NCBI GenBank assembly: GCA_040219135.1 | Contig: JAVJTA010000013.1 | Coordinates: 124,001 to 188,000 of the forward strand | Source of the DNA: UBA7803 sp040219135 | GTDB lineage: Bacteria > Pseudomonadota > Gammaproteobacteria > Pseudomonadales > Azotimanducaceae | DNA length: 64,000 nucleotides | Reading direction: 5' to 3' | In this document: positions 34,565-43,235 of the stretch, piece by piece | How positions within the stretch are numbered: the stretch's first letter is position 1 | Layout: each line of letters starts with the position of its first letter | The notes under the pieces: model-generated | Seen by the model: the letters and a program-made list of their open reading frames with translations, nothing else | Databases searched by the model: none | What the model was told of the DNA's origin: nothing | Position numbers and translations under genes: made by a program

Positions 34565-35767
34565 TCACGACACGATGCCTCTTGCGAAGTAGTCGTCGAT
34601 GCGGTCTTCGAGGCCGGCCAGGGTCATGAGCTCGCGGGTGTGTTGCCCGACGGTGGGCGCCGGCCCGCCGGGCACCGCCGGCGTGGTCGAGAAGCGAGCC
34701 GCGGGGCGCGCGTCGCGCAGGCGACCGGCCACCGGATGGTCGATCTCGCGGAACACCTGGTTGTGCTGAACCTGGGCGTCCTCGTGCAGTTCGGCGAGGC
34801 GGCGGACCCGGGCGAACGGTACCTGCTCGGCGGCCATGCGCCGGCCGACCTCTTCCACGGACAACCCGGCGGCCACGGCGGGAATCTCTGCGGCCAGGGC
34901 CTCGCGCAGATCCTCGCGGTGGGTCATGCGCGCCTCCAGGGTGGCGAAGCGCGGATCCCGGGGAATGTGCTCGAGGCCGTAGGCGCGGCACATGCCTTCG
35001 AACTCGGGCTGGGACAGGGTCATGGTCGCGCCCCAGCCGTCGCGGTAACGGGTGACCGTGCCGGAGGCGCCGACGGGCGGACGCTGGTCCACGCCGTCAC
35101 CCTGCAGAATCAGATCCGAAGCGACGTCACTCCAGGCGAAGGCGATGGCGGTGTCGAGCATCGACAGCTCGATGTGCTGCCCGGAGCCGTGCTTCGATCG
35201 CGCCAGCAGCGCGGCGGTGACGGCCTGGCAGCCGGTGGCGGCGGTGAGCTTGTCGAGCAGCAGCATGTTCACCTGCTCGGGCTGATCCGGGTGCTCCGGA
35301 TGAATGCGGCCCTGCACGTCGGTCATGCCGGAGTAGCACTGGATGATCGGATCGTAGGCGCGCTCCCGGGCGCGCGGTCCGGTCTGGCCGAAGCCGCTGA
35401 TGGAGAGGTACACCAGGCCGGGATTGTCGGCGGACAGATCGGTGTAGCCGATGGCCAGGCGATCCACCACGCCGGGCCGGAAGTTCTGGATCACCACGTC
35501 CACCGTGCGTGCCAGCCGGCGCACGATGTCGACACCTTCCGGGGTGCCGAGGTCGGCGGCGAGCGAGCGCTTGCCGCGGTTGAGCACATGGAAGAAGCCG
35601 GAGTAGCCGTTGCGCCGGCTGCCGACGTGACGCTGGATGTCACCGCTGCCGGTACGCTCCACCTTGATCACGTCCGCCCCCTGATCCGCCAGCAGGGCAC
35701 CGGTCAGAGGGCCGGAGACCACCGCCGACAGATCGAGAACGCGGAACCCGTCGAGCGGGCCCGCCAC
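34565..35767 (-). CDS. CaiB/BaiF family (class III) CoA-transferase
   Basis: 400 residues. Signatures: VLDLSAVVSGPLTGALLADQ, GADVIKVERTGSGD, NRGKRSLAADL, VVIQNFRPGVVDRLAIGY, and SGFGQTGPRARERAYDPIIQ; the catalytic Asp of the family is expected in the AYDP region. It moves CoA between carboxylic acids, here likely in breakdown of unusual acids or sterol side chains. GTG 35767 is 7 bp after the SDR stop, so the genes are cotranscribed. Confidence 0.9.
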   Translation of the reverse strand: MAGPLDGFRVLDLSAVVSGPLTGALLADQGADVIKVERTGSGDIQRHVGSRRNGYSGFFHVLNRGKRSLAADLGTPEGVDIVRRLARTVDVVIQNFRPGVVDRLAIGYTDLSADNPGLVYLSISGFGQTGPRARERAYDPIIQCYSGMTDVQGRIHPEHPDQPEQVNMLLLDKLTAATGCQAVTAALLARSKHGSGQHIELSMLDTAIAFAWSDVASDLILQGDGVDQRPPVGASGTVTRYRDGWGATMTLSQPEFEGMCRAYGLEHIPRDPRFATLEARMTHREDLREALAAEIPAVAAGLSVEEVGRRMAAEQVPFARVRRLAELHEDAQVQHNQVFREIDHPVAGRLRDARPAARFSTTPAVPGGPAPTVGQHTRELMTLAGLEDRIDDYFARGIVS

Positions 35768-35774
35768 GGCCGAA

Positions 35775-36650
35775 TCAGGCTCCGCGCATGGGGTTGATCG
35801 GCGGCCACTGGTCCTTGCTGGCGAGGATCTTCTCGCCGATCTCCGCGACCTCCCAGGGTCCTTCCTCGAGGGGCCGATCGGCGATGGGGGTGAGCTGCCA
35901 GGACAGCAGCTGGACGCTGTTGCCGCCGATGAGGAACTGCCGGCCGCTGACTTCCTTGGCCTCGTCGGAGCACAGCCAGACGATGGCGGGTGAGACGTTT
36001 TCCGGTGGGAACCTGTCCTGAATTCCTTCCGGCAGTATGTCCTCGGTCATGCGCGACATGGCGGTAGGGGCGAGCACGTTCACGGTGATGCCGTACTTGA
36101 GTCCCTCGAGCCACAGGCAGCGCATGAATCCGGCGATGCCGGCCTTGGCCGCACCGTAGTTGGTCTGCCCGAAGTTGCCGAGCAGCCCGGACGTGGAACT
36201 GGTGACGATGATGCGGCCGCCGCTGCCCTGTTCGAGCATGCGGTCGTAGGCGGCTTTGACGGTGAGGTAGGTGCCGCGCAGGTGCACGTTGATCACCGCA
36301 TCCCACATGCCTTCGTCCATGTTCTTGAAGGACTTGTCGCGGAGGATGCCGGCATTGGCGATGAGGATGTCGACCTTGCCGAATTCCTTGACGGCCTGGT
36401 CTACCATGGCCTGGGCGTCGGCCTTTTCGGTCACCGAGCCGTAGTTGGCCACGGCCTTGCCGCCGGCGGCCTTGATCTCCTCGACCACCTGGTCGGCCAT
36501 GTTGTGCGAGGCGCCGGATCCGTCGCGCGCGCCGCCGAGGTCGTTGACCACCACCGTCGCCCCTTCGTGGGCCAGCAGCAGCGCGTGGGCGCGGCCGATG
36601 CCGCCGCCGGCGCCGGTCACGATGGCGACTTTACCTTCGAGCATTCCCAT
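35775..36650 (-). CDS. SDR oxidoreductase, MFE-2/HSD17B4-like 3-hydroxyacyl-CoA dehydrogenase type
   Basis: 291 residues. TGAGGGIGRAHALLLAHEGA with NDLGGARDGSG directly after is the pattern of the dehydrogenase part of peroxisomal MFE-2. Further marks: ANAGILRDKSFKNM and active-site YGAAK in GQTNYGAAKAGI. Together with the CaiB-type CoA-transferase this looks like beta-oxidation of a non-standard acyl-CoA. GGAG lies upstream of ATG 36650; an operator-like region is found ~25-50 bp before the start. Confidence 0.88.
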   Translation of the reverse strand: MGMLEGKVAIVTGAGGGIGRAHALLLAHEGATVVVNDLGGARDGSGASHNMADQVVEEIKAAGGKAVANYGSVTEKADAQAMVDQAVKEFGKVDILIANAGILRDKSFKNMDEGMWDAVINVHLRGTYLTVKAAYDRMLEQGSGGRIIVTSSTSGLLGNFGQTNYGAAKAGIAGFMRCLWLEGLKYGITVNVLAPTAMSRMTEDILPEGIQDRFPPENVSPAIVWLCSDEAKEVSGRQFLIGGNSVQLLSWQLTPIADRPLEEGPWEVAEIGEKILASKDQWPPINPMRGA

Positions 36651-36675
36651 GTCTTTCTCCCTCTCGTGCGGACCT

Positions 36676-36702
36676 TTTGTTCGGTCGGTTTGTGCGGACA
36701 AA
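36676..36702. promoter_or_regulatory. Operator-like repeats upstream of the SDR/CaiB operon
   Basis: TTTGTTCGG at 36676 and TTTGTGCGG at 36689 form an imperfect direct repeat; the second is also an inverted repeat TTTGT-GCGG-ACAAA (36689-36702). Such CGGTCGG/ACAAA mixtures are typical of TetR-type binding sites ahead of acyl-CoA degradation genes. The regulator is not in the window. Confidence 0.45.
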
Positions 36703-36904
36703 CGAGGCAGTCTACGATCTGATCGGGCAAACGCAAGGGTGCGCTCCCGGGGTCTGGTTTCCACGCTGAGCGTGATGCAGTAACCGGTTTGGCCCGGCGG
36801 TCCAAGTATTTGCACAGACACGCGCGGGCGCGGGGACGCGGACGCGATTATTGCCTAAGCTCATGAGTATGCGCGATGCGTGGATTCGGGAAACAGGAAC
36901 TCAA

Positions 36905-37150
36905 GTGAACGACCGGAGCGATTACGAAGCCCATCTGAATCGGTCTCTCGACGACGTCATTTCCCTGCTGGAGCGGGAAATCCGGCGTCTCAAGGAGTCG
37001 CTCGAGACCTATCGGCTGTCGCAGCACCCGGATCGCAACGAGATCATCCGCTGGCACGTGCGTACCCTGGACGAGCGTCAGGATGCCCTGGAGCGTCTGC
37101 GCACCATGCTGCTCGCCCAGCAGGACGACGGCGCCGGCACCCGCCACTGA
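36905..37150 (+). CDS. Small coiled-coil hypothetical protein
   Basis: About 81 residues, strongly helical and charged: DDVISLLEREIRRLKESLET, then RWHVRTLDERQDALERLRTM. It has no membrane segment. GTG 36905 is chosen because AGGA stands 8 bases upstream; ATG 36863 would add 14 residues but has no ribosome site. It is convergent with the ATP-grasp gene. No known function; the helical heptads suggest dimerisation. Confidence 0.5.
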   Translation: MNDRSDYEAHLNRSLDDVISLLEREIRRLKESLETYRLSQHPDRNEIIRWHVRTLDERQDALERLRTMLLAQQDDGAGTRH

Positions 37151-37159
37151 ACCCCGCCC

Positions 37160-38014
37160 TCAGAACCCGCGCGAACGGACGATGGCCTCCACGACGTGCG
37201 GCGTCGGGTCGCTGCCGTAGAGTGCTTCCAGGGTGGCGAGCCCGCCAGGATTGGCCAGATTCACCTCGATCAGATATGGATAGGCCACATCCACGGCGGC
37301 GAAGCCGACGCCGCGCCGTTCGAGATCGCCGGCCAGTCCGGTCACCAGTTCCCGCTCTCCGGCACTCAGGGTGGTTGGATGCGGCGTGCCGCCGACCGCC
37401 AGGTTGCTGCGCAGATCACCTTCGGCACGGCGCAGGTAGCTGCCGACCAGGCGGCCGCCGGCCACCAGGGTGCGCTTCTCGCCCTGTTCGATTTCGCTGG
37501 CATAGCGTTGCAGCACGGCGTAGCGGCGACCGCGATCGGTGAGACGGTCGATGGCCGCCGACCCCGCAGCGCCGGCGCTGATCCGCAGCACGTCGCGCCC
37601 GAAGCTGCCGGCGCCGGGCTTGATCACCCAGTCGCCGCCCGCGGCCAGCCGGGCCTTGAGAAACTCGGCGTCGCGGCTGGCGTAGGTGGGCGGCATGTGC
37701 GCCCACCAGGCGTACTTCGCGTGCCAGTAGACCAGCGCGTCGACGGGCACCACACAGCGTTCCTGCGGCAATTGGCGGAGCAGCTGCATGCGGTCGAGAA
37801 AGTTGTCGGCCGGGCCCATGCCGAGCAGCCACAGCAGATCGAAACGCGCCGGATCGTGGTCTCCCAGACGCAGCCCGGACGGGGTCAGGTGAAGGGCCTC
37901 GTGAGGAATCTCACTGACCCACCATCCGGCGGCCGCAAAGGCGCGCGGCAGGCGCCGATGGTTGTCGTGGCGGGCCAGGCGGATGTCGCCGATGAGGAAT
38001 GCGATGTCGGGCAT
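37160..38014 (-). CDS. ATP-grasp protein, glutathione-synthetase-like
   Basis: 284 residues (typical GshB is ~315). ATP-grasp marks: GGDWVIKPGAGSFGRDVLRI, an adenine-region VLQRYASEIEQGEKRTLVAG, RSNLAVGGT, and the Mg2+ end FAAVDVAYPYLIEVNLANPG GL. The C-terminal half is close to glutathione synthetase; the N-terminal substrate-binding third differs. It may ligate another peptide or amino acid. ATG 38014; a short AT-rich stretch upstream may be its promoter. Confidence 0.7.
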   Translation of the reverse strand: MPDIAFLIGDIRLARHDNHRRLPRAFAAAGWWVSEIPHEALHLTPSGLRLGDHDPARFDLLWLLGMGPADNFLDRMQLLRQLPQERCVVPVDALVYWHAKYAWWAHMPPTYASRDAEFLKARLAAGGDWVIKPGAGSFGRDVLRISAGAAGSAAIDRLTDRGRRYAVLQRYASEIEQGEKRTLVAGGRLVGSYLRRAEGDLRSNLAVGGTPHPTTLSAGERELVTGLAGDLERRGVGFAAVDVAYPYLIEVNLANPGGLATLEALYGSDPTPHVVEAIVRSRGF

Positions 38015-38078
38015 GGCATCAAACCGTCTGTAACGTTGGTAAATTAAACGTCAAATAAGTAGCTTGCAGCATTGAAAA

Positions 38079-38094
38079 GCCCCGCGGCAGGGGC
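38079..38094 (-). terminator. Hairpin with T-run on the minus strand, weak terminator candidate
   Basis: On the minus strand the sequence reads GCCCC-TGCCGC-GGGGC-TTTT, a 5-bp GC stem followed by four Ts. It lies between the divergent ATP-grasp and nadA genes, where it would stop leftward transcripts from beyond nadA. The stem is short, so confidence is low. Confidence 0.3.
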
Positions 38095-38182
38095 CATAAC
38101 AACCCAGTAGAGCACGTATCCGCGGCAGCTTCCGCCGGTCTCCGGTGAAGCCCCACGGCGGCTACCTCGAGGAAGGAACCCC

Positions 38183-39232
38183 ATGAACGCACCGAGCAAC
38201 ATCCCCGATCACACGCTGCCGGCGGAGCGGATACCGCTCTTCGAGCCCGAGCACCTCGATCCCATGGAGAAGGTGGATCTGCGCAATCGGGTCAAGGCGC
38301 AGCTGAAAAAGCGCGGCGCCGTGCTGGTCGCTCACTATTACGTCGACGCGGACGTTCAGGATCTCGCCGAGGAGACCGGCGGGTTCGTCGCCGACTCGCT
38401 GGAAATGGCACGGTTCGGCAAGAACCACGCGGCCTCCACCCTGGTGGTCGCCGGCGTACGCTTCATGGGCGAGACGGCGAAGATCCTGTCGCCGGAAAAG
38501 CGGGTGATCATGCCGACTCTCGAGGCCGAGTGCTCCCTCGACCTCGGCTGCCCGCCGGACGAATTCGAGGCGTTCTGTCGCGAACACGCCGATCGCAAGG
38601 TGGTGGTCTATGCGAACACGTCTGCCCGGGTGAAGGCGCTGTCGGACTGGGTGGTCACCAGCAGCGTGGCGTTGCCGATCGTGGAAATGCTGCACGATCA
38701 GGGAGAGAAGGTGCTGTGGGCGCCGGACAAGCACCTGGGCCACTGGATCCAGACCCGGACCGGCGCCGACATGCTGCTCTGGAACGGCGCCTGCGTGGTG
38801 CACGAGGAGTTCAAGGCCAAGGCGCTGTTCGAACTGAAGGCCGTGTATCCGGACGCCGGCGTGCTGGTTCATCCGGAATCGCCGGCGGCAGTCATCGACA
38901 TCGCCGACGCGGTGGGCTCCACCAGCCAGATCATCCGGGCCGCCGGCGAGCTGCCGAACAAGACCTTCATCGTCGCCACCGACCGCGGCATTTTCCACAA
39001 GCTGCGCCAGCGCAACCCGGACAAACGCTTCATCGAAGCGCCGACGGCCGGGGAGGGCGCCACCTGCCGCAGCTGCGCCCACTGCCCGTGGATGGCCATG
39101 AACGAGCTGAGCCAGCTGGCTGCGTGCCTGGAAAGCGATGAGCTCATGGCGGCGAACGAGATCCGCGTCGACCCGGAGATCGGCCGTCAGGCCATGATCC
39201 CGCTGCAGCGGATGCTCGACTTCAAGGTCTGA
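38183..39232 (+). CDS. nadA: Quinolinate synthase NadA
   Basis: 349 residues. Condenses iminoaspartate and dihydroxyacetone phosphate to quinolinate in NAD synthesis, using a [4Fe-4S] cluster. Ligands C117, C204 and C301 match the positions of the E. coli enzyme (113, 200, 297); C295 and C298 lie beside the last one as usual. Other family parts: AHYYVDADVQDLAEETGG and NTSARVKALSD. GGAAGGA precedes the ATG. Start of the conserved nadA-bepA-tusA-perM-dapA-bamC block. Confidence 0.96.
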   Translation: MNAPSNIPDHTLPAERIPLFEPEHLDPMEKVDLRNRVKAQLKKRGAVLVAHYYVDADVQDLAEETGGFVADSLEMARFGKNHAASTLVVAGVRFMGETAKILSPEKRVIMPTLEAECSLDLGCPPDEFEAFCREHADRKVVVYANTSARVKALSDWVVTSSVALPIVEMLHDQGEKVLWAPDKHLGHWIQTRTGADMLLWNGACVVHEEFKAKALFELKAVYPDAGVLVHPESPAAVIDIADAVGSTSQIIRAAGELPNKTFIVATDRGIFHKLRQRNPDKRFIEAPTAGEGATCRSCAHCPWMAMNELSQLAACLESDELMAANEIRVDPEIGRQAMIPLQRMLDFKV

Positions 39233-39250
39233 CGGGGAGGCTCGCTATTC

Positions 39251-39287
39251 AGGACTGCGCGGTGCTCTCTTTAGGACTGCGCGGTGC
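39251..39287. repeat. 15-bp direct repeat at the bepA 3' end
   Basis: AGGACTGCGCGGTGC occurs at 39251-39265 and 39273-39287, one copy on each side of the bepA stop (39271-39273). On the minus strand both copies read as the last residues Arg-Thr-Ala-Gln-Ser followed by a stop, so the end of bepA has been partly duplicated in tandem. Confidence 0.8.
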
Positions 39288-40752
39288 GCAGGGCGGTCCG
39301 GAAGTCGTCGATGCGTTGATCGAGGCGCGCCAGCAGCTGGGTGTTGCTGCGGTCGGTGAGTCGGCGCGCGTACTCCAGGTGGGCGATGGCCTTCTGATAG
39401 GCGCCGTGCAGGCCGAAGAACTCCGCGCGGGCCCGGTGCACGCCGACGATGTCGCCGGCGAGGCCCGAGACCTCCGCCAGGTCGTACCAGACGTCGATGT
39501 CGTCTTTGCGCAGGCGGCTCTGGCGCACCAGCACGTCGGCGGCTTTCTGGTACTTCTCCTGTTTGGTCAGCGCGTCCGCGTAGAGGATGGAGAGCGGTGC
39601 GTTGTCGGGATTGAGCGTCAGGTTCTGTGCCAGCAGTTGCTCGGCCTGGGCGCTGCGGTCGCCGTTTATGAGCAGCTCGGCATACGCAGCCACGTAGAGA
39701 ATGCTGCGCGGGTCCCGGGTGAACAGCGCATCGCCGAGAGCGATGGCCTGCTCGTGCTCGCCGGCCTTGGACAGCGCCAGGGCCAGACCGTAACGCGCGG
39801 CTTCCGAGTCGGGATTGTCGCGGACCTCCTTCTCGAACCGCTTCACCGCCGCCTGGGGGCTGTCGGCGTAATAGACGATGGCGCGGGTACGCATCAGCGC
39901 GTAGTCGAGGGAGTCTTCGTATCTTCCTTTGGGGTACTCCTGCACCTGCTGGCGGGTGTCGGCGATGCGCGATTCCGACAGCGGGTGGGTGAGCAGGAAC
40001 TCCGGCGGTCGGCGGCTGAAGCGATAGGCCTGCTGCATGCGCTCGAACATGCGTGACATGCCGTTGGGGTCCATGCCGGCCCGCACCATGGTGTTCAGGC
40101 CGATGCGGTCCGCTTCCTGCTCGCGGGTGCGGCTGTAGCGCAGCTGGTTCGACTGCGATGCCGCCTGAGCCGCGGATATGGCCGCGATCCCGGCATCGCC
40201 GCCGCCCATGGCGCCGACCATGATGGCGGCGATCAGCGAGGCGAGCGTCGGCAACGTGCTGGCGCGTTGCTCCTCTACGCCACGGGCGAAGTGGCGCTGG
40301 CTGAGGTGGGCGAGTTCGTGGGCCAGCACCGAGGAGTACTCGTGCACGTCTTCGGCGGCCAGCATCAGCCCCAGGTTGATGCCGACCACGCCGCCGGGCG
40401 CGGCGAAGGCGTTGATCTCGGGGCTGTCGATCAGGACCACCTGCATGAGGTTGTCGCGCAGCTGCGAGTACTGTGCCAGATCGGTGACTTCGCCGGACAC
40501 CCAGTACTTGAGGATCGGATCGTCGATCGTCGGCAGGGCGGCGTGCAGCTGCTTGAGAAACTGCCCGCCGATCTGGCGCTCCATCTCCGGCGAGATGAGG
40601 CTGGAGGAAGCGTCGCCCAGCAGCGGCAGGTCGTCGGTACCCACCTCGGCGCGCATCGGCGCGGCGACGAGGGCACAGAAAAACCCGGCGCAGACGAAGT
40701 GATGCGCCCGGCCCGAGTGGCGGCGATGTGCTCTGAACATGGTCGGCATCAT
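39271..40752 (-). CDS. bepA: Periplasmic M48 metalloprotease/chaperone BepA with TPR domain
   Basis: 493 residues: signal peptide (~12-36), zinc site HELAH (H145, H149) with the third ligand in REQEADRIGL, a Gly/Met-rich helix after it, and C-terminal TPR-like repeats (~300-480). BepA helps LptD and BAM substrate folding and degrades stalled outer-membrane proteins. Start codons at 40752, 40749 and 40740 are all possible; the first is taken. It stands next to bamC in the same block, in keeping with envelope assembly. Confidence 0.93.
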   Translation of the reverse strand: MMPTMFRAHRRHSGRAHHFVCAGFFCALVAAPMRAEVGTDDLPLLGDASSSLISPEMERQIGGQFLKQLHAALPTIDDPILKYWVSGEVTDLAQYSQLRDNLMQVVLIDSPEINAFAAPGGVVGINLGLMLAAEDVHEYSSVLAHELAHLSQRHFARGVEEQRASTLPTLASLIAAIMVGAMGGGDAGIAAISAAQAASQSNQLRYSRTREQEADRIGLNTMVRAGMDPNGMSRMFERMQQAYRFSRRPPEFLLTHPLSESRIADTRQQVQEYPKGRYEDSLDYALMRTRAIVYYADSPQAAVKRFEKEVRDNPDSEAARYGLALALSKAGEHEQAIALGDALFTRDPRSILYVAAYAELLINGDRSAQAEQLLAQNLTLNPDNAPLSILYADALTKQEKYQKAADVLVRQSRLRKDDIDVWYDLAEVSGLAGDIVGVHRARAEFFGLHGAYQKAIAHLEYARRLTDRSNTQLLARLDQRIDDFRTALRTAQS

Positions 40753-40824
40753 AATGCATGGACGTCCGGGGATCGTGAAAAGTTCCATTGGCGTGGTGTG
40801 CGGCGGGCCTATATTCTGCCCGCC

Positions 40825-41085
40825 ATGAGCGATACCGGAAGCAGCGGCAACGGCGAAGTGCAGGTGCTGGACGTCACCGGTCTGAACTGCCCGATGCCGC
40901 TGCTGAAAGCCAAGAAAGCGTTGAACGGCCTGCCCGCGGCGGGTCTGCTCAGGGTGCTCGCGACGGATCCCGGCTCGGTGCGCGACTTCGAGGTGTTCTC
41001 TCAGCAGAGCGGTCACGCGCTGCTGGAATCCACCCGGGACGGCGACACCTACGTATACCTGCTGCGCAAGAAGGCTCCGGCATGA
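40825..41085 (+). CDS. TusA-family sulfur-transfer protein
   Basis: 86 residues with the family site LNCPMPLLKAKKAL (Cys22 would carry persulfide) and the usual C-terminal beta part. TusA-like proteins move sulfur to tRNA thiolation, Moco or other acceptors. In Pseudomonas the equivalent gene also sits between bepA and the perM-like gene. The gene is divergent from bepA and lies 16 bp before the perM start. Confidence 0.9.
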   Translation: MSDTGSSGNGEVQVLDVTGLNCPMPLLKAKKALNGLPAAGLLRVLATDPGSVRDFEVFSQQSGHALLESTRDGDTYVYLLRKKAPA

Positions 41086-41101
41086 TGCAGAAGTCGGCCT
41101 G

Positions 41102-42280
41102 ATGCGATTTCTCGAGGTCATCAGCGGCTGGATCAACCGCTACTTCTCCCACGAGGAAGCCATCTACCTGGTGGTGATGCTGGTGCTCGGCCTGCTGGTG
41201 CTGGTCGTGCTCGGCGGGGTGCTGGCACCGGTGCTCACCGGCCTGGTGCTGGCGTTCCTGCTGCAGGGTGTGGTGCGTCGGCTGACGGTCTGGAGGGTTC
41301 CGGAGCGAATGGCCGTGTACCTCACGTTCACCCTGTTCGTCGGTGCCATGATCACGTTTCTGTTCTTCATCGTTCCGCTGGTCTGGCAGCAGCTGCGCGC
41401 CGCGATCGGCGCCCTGCCGGAGATCATCGTGCGGCTGCGTGAGGTAGGGCGCGACCTCGCCGAGCGTTTCCCGGATCTCATCACCCAGACCCAGATCGAT
41501 CAGTGGCTCGCGTCGGTGACCAATCAGGTCGGATCGCTCTCCGGCACGGCCCTCGAGGCGGTGGTGGGCAACCTGCCGTCCCTGGTCGCGCTGCTGATCT
41601 ATGCCGTGCTCGTGCCGATTTCGGTGTTTTTCTTCCTCAAGGACCGAGGCCGCATGATGGCCTGGTTTCTGGCGCTGCTGCCGAGCAAACGACCGATGCT
41701 CGATCAGGTGGGCAACGAGATGAGTCGGCAGCTCGCCAACTACGTTCGCGGCAAGGCAGTGGAGATCCTCATCGTCGGCAGCGTCACCTTCGTCGCCTTT
41801 TCTCTGCTCGGACTCAACTACGCCGCGCTGCTCGGGCTGCTGGTGGGACTGTCGGTGCTGATCCCGTTCATCGGCGCCGCGGTGGTGACGCTGCCGGTCG
41901 CTGTGGTGGGCGTGATCCAGTTCGGCTGGTCCTGGGAACTCGCCTGGGTGATGGGCGTCTACGGGATCATTCAGGCCATCGACGGCAACGTGCTGGTACC
42001 GCTGCTGTTCTCCGAGGCCAACGACCTGCATCCCATCACCATCATTCTGGCCATACTGGTGTTTGGCGGGCTGTGGGGATTCTGGGGAATCTTCTTCGCC
42101 ATTCCGCTGGCGACGCTGGTGAAGGCCATCTACAACGCCTGGCCGCGTGATGCCGAAGGGTTCGGAGTGGAACCCGTCACACGGGACGATCCGGCTGCCG
42201 GGGTCGTGTCGGACTCGCCGGCCGCGGAGAGATCCCCGGACACGGGCCGCTCCGCGGCGGCGGACGCCGGCGGCCGCTGA
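41102..42280 (+). CDS. perM: AI-2E family transporter, PerM-like permease
   Basis: 392 residues, about eight membrane helices in the usual AI-2E arrangement. FFFLKDRGRMMAWFLALLPS and the late motifs SVLIPFIGAAVVTLPVA, GNVLVPLLFSEANDLHPITI and FGGLWGFWGIFFAIPLATLVK are well conserved. A polar, low-complexity tail (~355-392) follows. Function of the PerM branch is unsettled. It lies between tusA-like and dapA genes as in related gammaproteobacteria. Confidence 0.85.
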   Translation: MRFLEVISGWINRYFSHEEAIYLVVMLVLGLLVLVVLGGVLAPVLTGLVLAFLLQGVVRRLTVWRVPERMAVYLTFTLFVGAMITFLFFIVPLVWQQLRAAIGALPEIIVRLREVGRDLAERFPDLITQTQIDQWLASVTNQVGSLSGTALEAVVGNLPSLVALLIYAVLVPISVFFFLKDRGRMMAWFLALLPSKRPMLDQVGNEMSRQLANYVRGKAVEILIVGSVTFVAFSLLGLNYAALLGLLVGLSVLIPFIGAAVVTLPVAVVGVIQFGWSWELAWVMGVYGIIQAIDGNVLVPLLFSEANDLHPITIILAILVFGGLWGFWGIFFAIPLATLVKAIYNAWPRDAEGFGVEPVTRDDPAAGVVSDSPAAERSPDTGRSAAADAGGR

Positions 42281-42359
42281 GGTTGTGATGGCTGTGAACG
42301 CTCAAGTACCATGGCGCGGTTTCTGACCCGATGCTGCAAACAGGGGCCGTCCACGAATC

Positions 42360-43235
42360 ATGTTGAGGGGAAGCATCGTCGCCCTGGTGACGCCGATGAA
42401 GGCCGACGGTGCGGTGGATTTCGATGCGCTGGAGTCGCTGATCGAGTGGCACATCGCCGAGGGCACGCACGGCATCGTCCCGATGGGCACTACCGGCGAG
42501 TCCGCGACCCTCGACACCCCGGAACACATCGTCGTCATCCGCCGCACCATCGAGGTGGTGGACGGTCGGATTCCGGTGGTGGCGGGAACCGGTTCGAACT
42601 CCACGGCGGAGGCCATCCACCAGACCCAGGAAGCCACGCGGCTCGGTGCCGATGCCTGTCTGCTGGTCACGCCCTACTACAACCGCCCCACCCAGGAAGG
42701 GCTCTTCCGCCATTACCAGGCCATTGCCGAAGTCACGGATATTCCGTTGGTGCTGTACAACGTGCCGCCGCGTACCGGCTGCGACCTGCGCGCGGAAACG
42801 GTGGGTCGGCTTGCGGCCATCGACCGCATCGTGGGAATCAAGGAGGCGTGCGGGGATCCAGAGCGGGTGGCCGCGATCCGCAAACTGGTGCCCGATGAGT
42901 TCTTCGTGCTCTCGGGAGAAGACGCGCAGACCCTGCGCATGTTCGACCTCGGCGCCGTCGGCACCATTTCGGTGACCGCCAACGTGCTGCCGAAGATGAT
43001 GTCCGAATTCTGTTCTGCGTACCTCGAAGGCGACCGCGCGACGGCCGCCAGACTGGACGCGATCCTGCAACCGCTGCACCGCATGCTGTTCGTCGAATCG
43101 AGCCCCACGCCGACCAAGTGGGCACTCTACGAGATGGGCAGGATCGACCGCGGTATCCGGTTGCCCCTGATTGAACTGTCCGAAGAGCACCGCGCTCCGC
43201 TGCGCGCGCTGCTCGACGACCTGGGGGCTTTGTGA
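42360..43235 (+). CDS. dapA: 4-hydroxy-tetrahydrodipicolinate synthase DapA
   Basis: 291 residues, TIM barrel. Catalytic Lys161 (VGIKEACGD), Tyr133, Thr44-Thr45 of GTTGES and Arg138 (NVPPRTGCD) are all present. Condenses pyruvate with aspartate semialdehyde for lysine and diaminopimelate. ATG 42360 follows perM by 79 bp. The end overlaps bamC by 4 bp (GTGA), as dapA-bamC coupling is common. Confidence 0.96.
   Translation: MLRGSIVALVTPMKADGAVDFDALESLIEWHIAEGTHGIVPMGTTGESATLDTPEHIVVIRRTIEVVDGRIPVVAGTGSNSTAEAIHQTQEATRLGADACLLVTPYYNRPTQEGLFRHYQAIAEVTDIPLVLYNVPPRTGCDLRAETVGRLAAIDRIVGIKEACGDPERVAAIRKLVPDEFFVLSGEDAQTLRMFDLGAVGTISVTANVLPKMMSEFCSAYLEGDRATAARLDAILQPLHRMLFVESSPTPTKWALYEMGRIDRGIRLPLIELSEEHRAPLRALLDDLGAL

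Noticed and set aside
39245..40759. Minus-strand 504-codon frame overlapping bepA
   Set aside because: Same strand, shifted frame; bepA has the HELAH site, TPR part and signal peptide.
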